Below, piece after piece: positions 45,422-54,439 of a DNA stretch of 64,000 nucleotides. The notes under the pieces are model-generated. The model was not told the DNA's origin. It worked only from the letters and a program-made list of their open reading frames with translations, and did not search any database. Position numbers and translations under genes: made by a program. This DNA is from Rhodanobacter thiooxydans (GTDB lineage Bacteria > Pseudomonadota > Gammaproteobacteria > Xanthomonadales > Rhodanobacteraceae): the NCBI RefSeq assembly GCF_021545845.1, contig NZ_CP088923.1, positions 558,001-622,000 on the forward strand. Direction: 5' to 3'. Positions within the stretch are counted from its first letter, which is position 1. Every line of letters begins with the position of its first letter.

Positions 45422-46785
45422 GCGGCACCCGCCTTGGCGCGGCGTTGCAGCGGGATGGGCCAGGCCACGTCGAGGATAGCGTGGCGGGCGAAGTGACGCA
45501 TTTCCGCCTCGCCGAGCATGGCCAGTTTGTCGCTGCGCTTGCGCAACTGGCCGTTGAGCCAGAGGCCGAAGCGCATGGCCACCTCATCGGCCCAGTCGCC
45601 GCGTTGATAGGCCTGGTTGAAGGCGACATCGTCCTCGCGCCAATGCGGATGTTCGGGGTCGTCGCGCAGCGGAAGCTCGGTGCGCTCGGGGTCGAGCCAA
45701 AGTTGTTCGCATGGAGGCAATTGGAAGTCGGCGTTCCTGGTCCAGCCTGCGCCTCCGCGCGCGCGCGCATCTGCACCGAATAGAGACAGAGCCTCGGCGA
45801 TGTCCTGCAGGAAGCCAGTTACCCGCTCGCGGGTTTCCTTGTTCTGATCCGGGTTGGCCTTGAGGAAGTCCGCAAGCCCGCGAACGAGTTGGCGAACCTC
45901 CTCGAAGAGGATGAAGGCGCCGCGCTTATCGTCGAATACGGATTCAAGCTTGAACAGGTTGACGCCATCGCGTGGCTTCCATGCCGGTGGCGGCAACGAA
46001 GCCAGCAGGTAGTTCACGCCGCCGCGCGCCTTGTTCTGCGGGCTCACGTTCTGGGCATTGGAACCACCGATCGTCCGCGCCACGAGATCGAGGTATGTCG
46101 AGTGATCGGCGAAAGTTGGCTTCTGTTTGCGCGTGCCGCGTGCTGCAAAGGCACCTTCTCTGACGCTTCGAATATCCTCATGCACAACCTGTTCTAGGCT
46201 GCTGGAGAACATCGGTTGTAGGAGGTGGTACTGCCCATCGTCTGTGGGGTCTTCACCTTTCAGCCAGTAGATCTGTTTTGCCAGTGTGCTGGATACGAGC
46301 TTGTCGTCTGGTTGCAGTACTTGTCTGAAGGACTTCATCAACGCCGCGGCTGCAGCAGGATTGTCGTCCAACGCATTTGTAAGGTCGGCATCGTCTTCAT
46401 GCAGCCACTCAAGCAGGCGCTTTCCATCGACTACTTCTTTGAGAAATGAATACACGTCAAGGTGCTTCGCGTCGCTGATGGCGAAATCAAACTGTTGTAC
46501 AGCAAGGCTGTGTGTTCCGATTTCGTCGCGTGCGGTGAGCTCTGCGGTGCCCATGTGGACGCTGCTAGCGCCCTTAATGCCGCTGTGTGTGAATTTGATT
46601 GGGTGTGTTACCACCCGCAGGTTGTGCGCGCGAGATGCCGCATCAGCCAACCAAGTGGCGTAGTCGTATTTCGATGCCGTGTCGGCATCGTCGTCCTTGC
46701 CTTTCAGCTTGGCCTCGCGCCGGGCTTCGATGAAGCCGGTGATGGCGGTACGGAAGGCTTTTCCCCGGTCAGTCAGTTCGCTCAT
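45418..46785 (-). CDS. cas8f: Type I-F Cascade large subunit Cas8f (Csy1)
   Basis: 455 aa, the usual Csy1 length. It recognises the PAM and recruits Cas2-3. The pattern NVSPQNKARGGVNYLLASLPPPAW and the C-terminal RRAKAGAA tail fit the family. The 5' half (46.2-46.7 kb) is visibly less GC-rich than the neighbouring chromosome, as expected for transferred defence genes. It starts 142 bp from the divergent toxin-antitoxin operon, so it probably has its own promoter there rather than being read from cas2-3. Confidence 0.93.
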   Translation of the reverse strand: MSELTDRGKAFRTAITGFIEARREAKLKGKDDDADTASKYDYATWLADAASRAHNLRVVTHPIKFTHSGIKGASSVHMGTAELTARDEIGTHSLAVQQFDFAISDAKHLDVYSFLKEVVDGKRLLEWLHEDDADLTNALDDNPAAAAALMKSFRQVLQPDDKLVSSTLAKQIYWLKGEDPTDDGQYHLLQPMFSSSLEQVVHEDIRSVREGAFAARGTRKQKPTFADHSTYLDLVARTIGGSNAQNVSPQNKARGGVNYLLASLPPPAWKPRDGVNLFKLESVFDDKRGAFILFEEVRQLVRGLADFLKANPDQNKETRERVTGFLQDIAEALSLFGADARARGGAGWTRNADFQLPPCEQLWLDPERTELPLRDDPEHPHWREDDVAFNQAYQRGDWADEVAMRFGLWLNGQLRKRSDKLAMLGEAEMRHFARHAILDVAWPIPLQRRAKAGAA

Positions 46786-46883
46786 GTCCCCTCACCTTTG
46801 CGGTTTTCCATCGGTACGAAGTTCTAGCCCCGGGTGATCGCAGTACTTGCGACATTTATCGAGCGTGGCAGCCCCGGGGCCGA

Positions 46884-46911
46884 GTGATTACAATGCAGTC
46901 ATTGCAATCAC
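46884..46911. promoter_or_regulatory. Palindromic operator of the FitAB-type module
   Basis: Arms GTGATTACAATG and CATTGCAATCAC match at 11 of 12 positions around a 4-nt centre. It sits 17 bp before the antitoxin ATG and about 100 bp upstream of cas8f. Ribbon-helix-helix antitoxins usually bind such dyads to repress their own promoter. Confidence 0.7.
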
Positions 46912-46927
46912 TTCTGGAGGCCTGCCC

Positions 46928-47182
46928 ATGGCCACCATGACTATTCGAAATCTGGATGACGATCTGAAAGCGCGGCTGCGGGTGCGGGCAGCGCGGCACG
47001 GACGTTCGATGGAGGAGGAGGCGCGCAGCATCCTGCGTGCCGCCCTGGCCAATTGTGTCGAAGACGATTCGGGTGCGTCGTTGTATGCCGCCATCCGCGC
47101 CCACGTGGAACCTTTCGGAGGCATCGACCTGGATTTGCCGCCGCGTGAGCCGCAGCGCGATCCGCCGGACTTCGGCGAGTGA
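46928..47182 (+). CDS. FitA/VapB-type ribbon-helix-helix antitoxin
   Basis: 84 aa. The N-terminal strand-helix-helix (MTIRNLDDDLKARLRVRAARHGRSMEEEARSIL is the domain, about residues 4-36) is a FitA-like DNA-binding dimer; the C-terminal tail would block the toxin active site. It has a TGGAGG ribosome site. The stop overlaps the GTG start of the toxin gene (GTGA). It lies antisense between cas8f and cas2-3. Confidence 0.9.
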   Translation: MATMTIRNLDDDLKARLRVRAARHGRSMEEEARSILRAALANCVEDDSGASLYAAIRAHVEPFGGIDLDLPPREPQRDPPDFGE

Positions 47183-47595
47183 TCGTGCTGGATACCAATG
47201 TGCTGTCGGAGTTCATGCGGCCGCAGCCGGACGAGCGCGTGGTGGCATGGCTGAAGCGGCAGACACGCTCGAACCTGTTCACGACGGCGGTGACGCGCGG
47301 CGAGATGCTGTATGGGGTACTGATCCTGTCCGACGGTCAACGCAAGACGCACCTGCGGCAGGAGGTTGCGGCGATCTTTGCCGTCGACATGGCGGGGCGG
47401 GTGCTGCCTTACGACGAAGCGGCCGCCGATGCGCACGCTGCCATCGCCGCGGCACGGCGCACGCAGGGGCGCCCGGTTGGCCAATCCGATGTGATGATTG
47501 CTGGCATCGCGCGATCGCACGGTGCCACCCTTGCCACGCGCAATGTGCGCGATTTCGAAGGTTGCGGCATCCCCCTGATTGATCCCTGGCATTGA
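47179..47595 (+). CDS. FitB/VapC-type PIN-domain toxin
   Basis: 138 aa ribonuclease. The metal-binding acids of the PIN domain are visible: Asp5 (VLDTNVLSE), Glu42 (TRGEMLYG), Asp104 (GQSDVMIAG) and Asp125. Such toxins cleave tRNA or rRNA when the antitoxin is lost. Translation starts at GTG 47179, coupled to the antitoxin. Its stop is only 6 bp from the end of convergent cas2-3. The position suggests it protects the cas locus from loss by addiction, which is inference. Confidence 0.92.
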   Translation: MIVLDTNVLSEFMRPQPDERVVAWLKRQTRSNLFTTAVTRGEMLYGVLILSDGQRKTHLRQEVAAIFAVDMAGRVLPYDEAAADAHAAIAAARRTQGRPVGQSDVMIAGIARSHGATLATRNVRDFEGCGIPLIDPWH

Positions 47596-47601
47596 TCTGC
47601 C

Positions 47602-50600
47602 TCAGCGTTGTCTGGTGAAGCCGAGCCATGGGTGCCAGCGCCAACCTTGATGGTTCTCTTTGAGAAAAGGCACTTCCACGGTGGTGAATCTGCGGGCGGC
47701 AAGATCGAGCGGCAGGTCCTGCGCTTCGGCCTGCTCGCCCACCAGCGACGACAGGTCGAACTCGCCCCAGCAGCTGATGCCGGGAGCAACATTCAGCGCG
47801 ACTTCGTGAAGCAGTTCCTTGGCGGAGATATAGAGCTTCTCGCCACGTTTGCCACCCGGCGCGTCTTCCACACGGTGCGGCTGCAAAGCGTCCCCATCCT
47901 CTTCCGGCAGCCAAGCCAGCGTGGTGCCGGGTTGCTCGTCGTGGCGAAACGGTTGCTGCTGCGCCAGCACACCGGTAAGCGCGGCCCGGGGAGATTCCCA
48001 GGCCGCGGGCGCGTAATCGCGTTCCAGCCGTGGGGATGGTGCAGCGCTGCGGCGTGTGGAGCGAGTGGCTGGCGCAGGTGGCATCGGCAGCATGGCGGCG
48101 CGGATACGCGCCTGTTCCAGATCCACCCAGCGCTCGCATGGCTGCAGCTGGAGCGTGCGCGGTCGGATGCGCGGCTGGGCGTCGATATGGCGGTATTCGT
48201 TCTCGGCAAGGAGCATGTGCAGGCTGTGGCTGACCAGCAGGAAACGGCCGTTGTCGCGTTCGGTCTCGAAGCCGGGGCGGGTGAATACCGGCTGGCGGCC
48301 GTCACGCCGTTCGATGCCTTTGAGGTTGGTATCGAACACCAGCACGTTGGGTGCGTGCGGTGGCTTGCGTCGATGGCGCTGCACGCGGCCGGCGAGCTGG
48401 ATCAGCGAGCGCATTGAGGACGGTTCGGCTACCGCCCAGTCGGCATCCCAGTCGCGGCCCACTTCGCACACCGGCGAGGCCAGTACCATGAACAGCTGGT
48501 CGGGTTCGGGGTGCATATCGAGTGCGCACCGTATCTGCGGCAGTTGCCATACCGCGTCTTCATTGCGTCGATTGAACGCGGCATCCAGCATGGCTTCGAT
48601 GGCCGAGCGCTGCACCAGCGGAAAACGGGCGTGATACACGCACAGGTGGATGCGTGTACCCTCCGGCGCGGTCTGCGTGTAGAGCCTGCTGGCCACCTCG
48701 AAGATCGGGTCGATGTTGGCCATGCGCACCAGGCCGAAGCTGACGCGCTTGCCGGTGACGGGATCCGGTTGGGCGTGATCGCGGTGCAGGCGCAGGCACG
48801 AGTCGCGCACATGACTGGCAAACTCGGCATGGATGCGCTCGTGTTGTCTGGCGGCGATGTCGATCGGCAGCAGCTCGGCGAGGCGCAGGGGTTCGGCGCC
48901 TTGCAGCTTGGCCACGCGACGTTCGACGAAACGCGCGTGGGCGGTGGCGAAGCCGTCAACGTCGGAAAGGGTGTCGGCTTGCGCACTGAATTCGTCTGTC
49001 CACAGGCAAGGCACTTCGACAGGCCGCTCGGCACTACCGTCGCGCCCACGGTTGCGCTGGTAGTGGCGGCGACCGGCGCGATAGGCCATGAACATGCCCT
49101 CCACCAGGGCCGGCGGCAGGGTGGCCGAGGACAGCACCACGCGGCTGCCGAGCAGGCCAGCCCAGTGCATCAGCCGGGTCAGCGCGGGCAGGTCATCGAG
49201 CTCGTAGTCGTCCAGTTCGTCGAGCACCAGGTCGCTGCTCATCAGCCGCAGCATCGGCGCGATCTGGCGGCCGGCACGCAGCGATTCGGTGGCGGGCGCG
49301 AGGTGATCGACGGTGCATACCAGCATCGGCGCGGAGATCAGCTTGCGGATCTCGGGGTCGGCCAGCGCACGCGACAGCAACGGGTGGTCGGTCACGTTGC
49401 CCTCGTAGAGCACGTGGCTGTCTTCCTCGATCAGCGCCTGCACGGACGCTGAGCCGCTGGCTTCGGCTTTCGCTTCGTAATGTTCGAACAGGGCGTGATT
49501 GGCCGATCCGCCCACCATCACCGCCAGCTCGTCATCGTTCAAGTGCAGGTCGTGGCGATAGCTGCGTCCCGTCTGCAAGGTGAGCGTGCGCAACCCCAGC
49601 GCATAACTCATCCGCAGGCCCAGTTGCGGGTCGGCCAGGGCATACAGGACGCGGGCGTTGGCCAGCGTCTTGCCGCAGCCGGTGGAGGCCATGTTGACGA
49701 TGAAAGCGCCATGTTCGCGCGCTGCCTCGCGCAGGCCGGCGGCGGCATCGAAGGCCTTGTCCTGCCAGGCGAAGCGTGCGTCGCCGCTGCGCTTGCGCAG
49801 GCCGCGGTGGTTGGCGAGGCGAGGCAAGTGGCGCTCGAAATTGGGCAGCGCATGGGCGATCAGGCTGGCGGTATGGCCGACGCCGAGGAGGTGTTCCAGC
49901 AGCGACTGGTTGAGCCGGGTTTTCCCCTGCCTGTCCTTGCGGGTGTTGGCAAACACGCGCTGACCCGCCTGCACGAAACGCGTTCGCTCGGCCACCGGAT
50001 TGCCGGCGTCGTCCGCGCCCAGGCTGGAATAGTGATGGTCGGCCAGCATCAGCGCGAGCCGGGCCAGATGCATCGCGTAGGGATTGCCCAGCCAATCCGC
50101 ATCGCGCCGTGCACGAAGCTGCAGCAAGGCCTTGGCGCCGCGCCGGGCCTGCGTGCGCCATGCGGGTGCCATGGCGGGAAGCTCGCCCGCCAACTGCCAG
50201 TACGGCAAGGCTTGCCCCGCCGTGGAGTGCTGGTCGATCTCGTTCCAGTCATGGGCGACTTGCGCCAGCGGAGTTTCCAGCCAGGTCTGCTCGAAGCGAC
50301 CCGCGCGCTTGCCCAGCCAGTCCTGGCCGCTGTCGTCCGGTCTGGGCACGGGGACGAGCGGCAGGCGGTGATGCGTGACGATCAACCAGCCGATCGCGGC
50401 GGCGAGAGGTGCCTGCGCGGCGAGAGCGCGAAATGGCGTGCGCTCGATACCTGCATCCACCCCATCGCGCAGGTAACGGTCCGGTGCGGTCCAGTCGGCG
50501 TCGTTGCCTTCCTCCTCGCTGGCGAGCCGGCTCAGCCAGCCGGCATCGTCGTCCTTGCCCACGAAGGCCAGGAACAGCCGCAGCGATACCCATTCGTGAC

Positions 50601-51039
50601 GGTAGCGGTTGCGCTCGTCGAGCTTGCCAACGAGGCGTAGCTGGAACGCCACGCTGGCCTTGCCAAGGTCGTGCAGCAGTGCGGCGAGCTGGGCCAGCAG
50701 ACGAATGTCCTGCGCGCTGTGCCAATCGTTCTCGTCGCCCTTGCGCAATACGTCGCTGGACGTGGTGTTGGTCGGCACCGTGCCCTCGGCGTTGAAGCGT
50801 CGCGCGTCACCGACGACCCACAAGAGCTCGCTGTGGTCGGCGCCGCGTATCCAGTGGCAGGCCACCGCGGTGTTCTTGCGTGCGGTCTTGCGCAAGAGTC
50901 TCCGCAAGGTATCCAGCCCGGCCTGGGTAATCGGTGTCTGCCAGGTACGGTCGCCACGCCGTTCGGCGAACTGGTCGAGGATGCGCCGGGTTTCGGTGAG
51001 TGCGCGCTTGTCGCACTGGCTGACCAGCAGCACATTCAT
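47602..51039 (-). CDS. cas3: CRISPR Cas2-3 fusion helicase-nuclease, type I-F
   Basis: 1145 aa. An N-terminal Cas2-like domain (MNVLLVSQCDKRALTETRRI, about 1-95) is fused to Cas3, the hallmark of type I-F. The HD nuclease is marked by HDLGK at 123-127. The helicase has Walker A STGCGKT at 452-458 and a DELD Walker B at 607-610. It forms the adaptation complex with Cas1 and degrades target DNA recruited by Cascade. The ATG overlaps the cas1 stop by 4 bp. The normal neighbour cas8f is separated by the inserted toxin-antitoxin genes. Confidence 0.96.
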   Translation of the reverse strand: MNVLLVSQCDKRALTETRRILDQFAERRGDRTWQTPITQAGLDTLRRLLRKTARKNTAVACHWIRGADHSELLWVVGDARRFNAEGTVPTNTTSSDVLRKGDENDWHSAQDIRLLAQLAALLHDLGKASVAFQLRLVGKLDERNRYRHEWVSLRLFLAFVGKDDDAGWLSRLASEEEGNDADWTAPDRYLRDGVDAGIERTPFRALAAQAPLAAAIGWLIVTHHRLPLVPVPRPDDSGQDWLGKRAGRFEQTWLETPLAQVAHDWNEIDQHSTAGQALPYWQLAGELPAMAPAWRTQARRGAKALLQLRARRDADWLGNPYAMHLARLALMLADHHYSSLGADDAGNPVAERTRFVQAGQRVFANTRKDRQGKTRLNQSLLEHLLGVGHTASLIAHALPNFERHLPRLANHRGLRKRSGDARFAWQDKAFDAAAGLREAAREHGAFIVNMASTGCGKTLANARVLYALADPQLGLRMSYALGLRTLTLQTGRSYRHDLHLNDDELAVMVGGSANHALFEHYEAKAEASGSASVQALIEEDSHVLYEGNVTDHPLLSRALADPEIRKLISAPMLVCTVDHLAPATESLRAGRQIAPMLRLMSSDLVLDELDDYELDDLPALTRLMHWAGLLGSRVVLSSATLPPALVEGMFMAYRAGRRHYQRNRGRDGSAERPVEVPCLWTDEFSAQADTLSDVDGFATAHARFVERRVAKLQGAEPLRLAELLPIDIAARQHERIHAEFASHVRDSCLRLHRDHAQPDPVTGKRVSFGLVRMANIDPIFEVASRLYTQTAPEGTRIHLCVYHARFPLVQRSAIEAMLDAAFNRRNEDAVWQLPQIRCALDMHPEPDQLFMVLASPVCEVGRDWDADWAVAEPSSMRSLIQLAGRVQRHRRKPPHAPNVLVFDTNLKGIERRDGRQPVFTRPGFETERDNGRFLLVSHSLHMLLAENEYRHIDAQPRIRPRTLQLQPCERWVDLEQARIRAAMLPMPPAPATRSTRRSAAPSPRLERDYAPAAWESPRAALTGVLAQQQPFRHDEQPGTTLAWLPEEDGDALQPHRVEDAPGGKRGEKLYISAKELLHEVALNVAPGISCWGEFDLSSLVGEQAEAQDLPLDLAARRFTTVEVPFLKENHQGWRWHPWLGFTRQR

Positions 51040-52022
51040 GCGGGTTTTCCGTTCGCTAGCGCGGCCGTGTCCAGTGCCACCGCCTTCAGGGTATCGAACA
51101 TGAAGTCCAGTGCTTCGCTGCGGGTAAGCGCCTCGATGCAGTTCTGGCGAAAACCCTGCTCCTCGTCGCCGCGCATGGCCGAGAGAAAAGCCTGAGGCAG
51201 GATATAGGCGTCCTTCACCAGATCAGCCACGTCGAACACCAGGCCGCCGCGCCGCGTCTTGCCATGCAGGATGGCGAGGCCATGCGGCAGGCCCAGTACC
51301 CAGGTCGCCGTGGCGCCCAGGCCGTAGGCGAGGTAGTTGCCGTGGTCGAGGAAGCGGTTGGCCGGATCGCTGCCGGTGCCGCGTTTGGCGCGGGTAAAGT
51401 CGCCGTAGCCGACGGTGTCCACCGCCAGCTTGAACAGGGCCTTGGTGAGGCGGGCTTCCTCGGTCAGCAGGCTGATATTGTCCGGTGCCAGATCAATGGC
51501 GCTCTGCGTGCGTTCCAACAGTTCGACAAGCCGGGTGCCATCCACGGCGAAACCGGCGTGGCGCAGCGCATGCTGTTGCCAGGCTTCGGCGATGCGCCGT
51601 GCGCGGGCGTGCTGGAAGGCCTTGGCGGCGGCGAGGCGAAGGCTATCGTCGAACCAGAACCGCACCCAAGCCTGCAGGTATTCGGTGGGTCGGTATTCGG
51701 ATTGCGGCGAGAACCAGGCCACCTCGATGTCGACCTCGTTCGCGGAAAACAGCGGCGTTCCGCCGCCGCCGCAGAATCCGACCAGCACCCCAGCCTTGGC
51801 CAGTTCGCGCATTGCCGCCTGGGTAATCGAAGTGCCGGTACCCAGCAGCATCGTGGTGGTATTGGCGATCGGGATGTTCCAGTACAGCGACTGTTTGCCC
51901 TGATCCGTTACGTATTCGACCCGGCCACCATTCACCAGCACCCGGCAGTGCTGCAGGTAATAGATGTTTGCGCGCTTGGAATGCAGTATCGACTTGAGGT
52001 CGGTAGGGCCAATCTCGTCCAT
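51036..52022 (-). CDS. cas1: CRISPR integrase Cas1, type I-F
   Basis: 328 aa, normal for I-F Cas1. DLKSILHSKRANIYYLQHCRV at the N-terminus and the catalytic region with FLDHGNYLAYGLGATATWVLG, GLPHGLAILHGKTRRGGLVFDVADLVKDA are diagnostic; metal ligands include the histidine in LPHGLAILHG and Asp in FDVADLVKD. It inserts new spacers with Cas2-3. The start was set at ATG 52022 (MDEIGPTDLKS), as the longer open frame upstream has no Cas1 sequence. It is the first gene of the minus-strand cas operon. Confidence 0.96.
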   Translation of the reverse strand: MDEIGPTDLKSILHSKRANIYYLQHCRVLVNGGRVEYVTDQGKQSLYWNIPIANTTTMLLGTGTSITQAAMRELAKAGVLVGFCGGGGTPLFSANEVDIEVAWFSPQSEYRPTEYLQAWVRFWFDDSLRLAAAKAFQHARARRIAEAWQQHALRHAGFAVDGTRLVELLERTQSAIDLAPDNISLLTEEARLTKALFKLAVDTVGYGDFTRAKRGTGSDPANRFLDHGNYLAYGLGATATWVLGLPHGLAILHGKTRRGGLVFDVADLVKDAYILPQAFLSAMRGDEEQGFRQNCIEALTRSEALDFMFDTLKAVALDTAALANGKPA

Positions 52023-52306
52023 ATGGATTTTCCCCTGAATGCCGAGAGCGGGCGCGTCTTTTACTGCGCGCGATACGCGAAGATTGCGCATCCCGCATCT
52101 CATATACCGAGAATATAGTGGCAGGGCGGTCGACTGGGTCCCGCGAGGTATCCTCGACGGCCTCGCCGTCGGCCAGCCAATACACCCAATGACGCTGTTG
52201 CGGAATGTATGAGCAGCCCAGCTGAACGCTGCGCCAGAATGCTCACAGGCCGTTAACCGCAAGGCAGTTATCACGGACTTCACCGTTCCGGACGAAGTTG
52301 CGTGCG

Positions 52307-52602
52307 ATGGGCAACGAGACCAGCAAGGCAGATTTTTCCAATGTGCAGGGCGCGGTGAAATCCACCGCGCCGGATGCGCCGGCCAAGGCGAATTTCAGCA
52401 ACGTGCAGTCGCAGGTCGGCTCCGCCGTTGACCGGGCCACCATCTTACCGTGGCCGCTGGCGACAACCTGACGAAGATCGCCAAACATTTCTACGGCGAC
52501 GCAAATGCGTGGAAGCAGGTCTTCGACGCCAACCGCGACCAGCTTTCCGATCCGGACCGGATCAGGGTCGGCCAGGTCCTGAAGATTCCCGCCAAATCCT
52601 GA
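52307..52602 (+). pseudogene. Frameshifted LysM-domain protein (Kbp/YgaU-like)
   Basis: ATG 52307 opens a frame (MGNETSKADFSNVQGA..) that ends early in TGA. Around 52450 the sense continues in another frame as TVAAGDNLTKIAKHFYGDA and ends VGQVLKIPAKS, a clear LysM domain. The total length of 296 bp is one base short of a whole number of codons, so a single-base loss (or two-base gain) explains it. Intact homologues are small peptidoglycan- or potassium-binding proteins. It precedes a lipoprotein gene by 16 bp. Confidence 0.75.
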
Positions 52603-52618
52603 AGCAGGAGGTACCTCC

Positions 52619-53143
52619 ATGAAGATGACTCGCCAACCCTTGATCCTTGCCGCGCTGCTGGCCGCGGCGCTGGCGCTGGGCGCCTGCGGCAAGAAGAACG
52701 GCGAAGCGGCGCCGGCGCCGTCCGAAGCACCGCCGGCGGCGGCCACCGCGCCTGCCTCCGCCCCTGTGCCCGCACCGGCCACCACCGCTCCGACCGCCAT
52801 GAACAACGGCGCGCCCGCCGCAGTCACGGTCGGTTCGATGGAGCTGGGCTCCACCGTCGATGCCAACCACAAGATCCTCGCCAGCGGCACCAGCTTCGCG
52901 CCGAAGGACACCATCTATGCCTCGGTCGACACCACCGGCAGCGGCAATGCGACGCTGGCGGCGAAATGGACCACCCAGGACGGCCAGGTGGTGCACGAGG
53001 ACAGCAAGTCGCTCAATGCGATGGGCCCGGAGACCACCGCCTTCATGATCAGCAAGCCGGATGGTTTCCCGGCCGGCAACTACAAGGTGGACATCTCGCT
53101 GGACGGCAAGCAGGTCGCCAGCAAGGATTTCTCGGTCAGGTAA
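52619..53143 (+). CDS. Lipoprotein of unknown function
   Basis: 174 aa. The lipobox LALGAC puts the lipidated cysteine at residue 23. An Ala/Pro-rich linker (about 29-65) leads to a beta-sandwich-like C-terminal domain (YASVDTTGSGNATLAAKW, YKVDISLDGKQVASKDFSV). An AGGAGG ribosome site precedes the ATG. It probably formed an operon with the LysM gene that is now frameshifted. Confidence 0.82.
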   Translation: MKMTRQPLILAALLAAALALGACGKKNGEAAPAPSEAPPAAATAPASAPVPAPATTAPTAMNNGAPAAVTVGSMELGSTVDANHKILASGTSFAPKDTIYASVDTTGSGNATLAAKWTTQDGQVVHEDSKSLNAMGPETTAFMISKPDGFPAGNYKVDISLDGKQVASKDFSVR

Positions 53144-53167
53144 GTTACGATGAAGGCAAAGAGGCAT

Positions 53168-53196
53168 GAGAAAGCGTGGCTATGCCGCGCTTTCTC
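53168..53196 (+). terminator. Hairpin after the lipoprotein gene
   Basis: A stem of 13 pairs (one G-T) with a TAT loop joins GAGAAAGCGTGGC and GCCGCGCTTTCTC. No T-run follows, so it may be a weak or Rho-assisted terminator. Confidence 0.5.
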
Positions 53197-53340
53197 GTGG
53201 GCTGGCGCATATGCGCCGCTTTCGCTTGGAACAGTGGCTCGTCCGTGTGCGGGGGAGTTCTCGACCATAACCGCACAGCTGGCACAGAATAGAACCCTTC
53301 AACTGGTGAAAATCTCGGGGGTCCGCTGCGTGTCGTCGGT

Positions 53341-53522
53341 GATTCGATGAGGCCGCAGCTCTTAGCTGCGGATCACCTCCATCGCGCTCTTCAAGGCGCA
53401 AGAGGGCGGGTCGCTTCGATGAGGCCACAGCTCTTCGCTGCGGATCACCGCCGCAGCAAGCCAAACCCACTCCCAAGCCTGTCTCGCTTCAATGAGGCCG
53501 CAGCTCTTCGCTGCGGATCACC
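53341..53522. CRISPR. Three-repeat relic CRISPR array, probably type I-G
   Basis: Three 37-bp repeats lie at 53341-53377, 53413-53449 and 53486-53522, with spacers of 35 and 36 bp. Each contains ATGAGGCC, a stem CAGCTCTTCGCTG and ends GGATCACC. Repeats one and two carry two or three substitutions relative to the third, as expected for an ageing array. Repeat length and sequence are unrelated to the I-F repeat. The third repeat overlaps the end of the truncated cas4-cas1 gene. Confidence 0.85.
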
Positions 53523-54346
53523 ACCTGCGAAACTTCGCGTAGACGCGCGCTGGCGAGCATGTGGCCGTCCTTGTCGGTCACCTCCAGCAGCTCGCCCTTC
53601 TTCGCCAGCTTGGCGCTGTAATGCTGGATGTACAGCGGCAACGCCTCGTGGTGCGGCACGGCCAGCGGGCGTGGCGCCAGCTCGAGCTGATGCAGGAACT
53701 GCACCTCGTCCGGCAGGCAGATGGTCACCAGCGAACAGCGCGGGCACTTGGGGCTGTCCACCAGCGGCGCGGGGATGCGTCCGCCGGCAGCCATGGCGCG
53801 CAGTTCGGCGATGGCGTTGCGGGTGAGCGTGAGCAACTCGTCGTCGAAGGCGACGGCGACGCGCTCCTTGCTGGCGACGTAGTAGATGGCGCCTTCCTCG
53901 CAGGTGTAGCCATGCTCGCGCAGCAGCAGGCCCTGGGCGCACAGCTGCACGCGCTCCGGGTCGTAGACGCCGCGCACCGTGTGCGGACGCCTGCCGCGCT
54001 TGTAGTCGACGGGAGTGACCGTACTGCCTTCGCCTTCGATCAGGTCGAGCTTGGCGACAAGCCCGAGCTTGTTGGAGGAGAGGGTGATGGAGCGCGCATG
54101 GATTTCGGCGTGTTCTTCCTCGGCGGTTTCGGCATCGGGCAGGTCGCCGGAAGGTTTGTCCACGCGCTGGTGCTTGTGGCGGCCTTCCACGGTGTCCGTC
54201 GAATCGGCCCACTCGCCTTGCACCCATTCCAGGTAGGCCAGGCGCGGACAGTACACGTGCTCGTTGAGCATGCGCACCGGAATCGGCGGTTGATCGCCGC
54301 CCAGTTCCGGAAACGGAAGTTCGAGATCCCCCTGCTTCGGTTCCAT
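53489..54346 (-). pseudogene. Truncated cas4-cas1 fusion (type I-G)
   Basis: 285 aa remain. Residues 1-215 are a Cas4 nuclease with an N-terminal CPRLAYLEW cysteine, VDYKRGRRP catalytic lysine motif and CPRCSLVTICLPDE cysteine cluster for an iron-sulphur site. About 45 residues of the N-terminal Cas1 domain follow (LYIQHYSAKLAKKGELLEV, LREVSQVV). At that point, where Cas1 should continue for about 300 residues, the frame runs into a CRISPR repeat and stops. The fused Cas4-Cas1 architecture is the hallmark of type I-G (I-U). The integrase is therefore dead, though the Cas4 part could still fold. Start ATG 54346. Confidence 0.85.
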
Positions 54347-54439
54347 CGAAAGCCGCTCCCCATGGCGTTCGCCGATCCGTATCCGGGTTTTACTACCGAG
54401 CGGCTGGGACGGCAACTTCTTGCGCCATGCGTGGCAGCT

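Noticed and set aside
52023..52283. N-terminal extension of Cas1 by 87 residues
   Set aside because: No Cas1 similarity before MDEIGPTDLKS, and 328 aa is the usual length.
53150..53350. Small open frame near the relic I-G array
   Set aside because: It overlaps a hairpin and the first relic repeat and has no recognisable domain.
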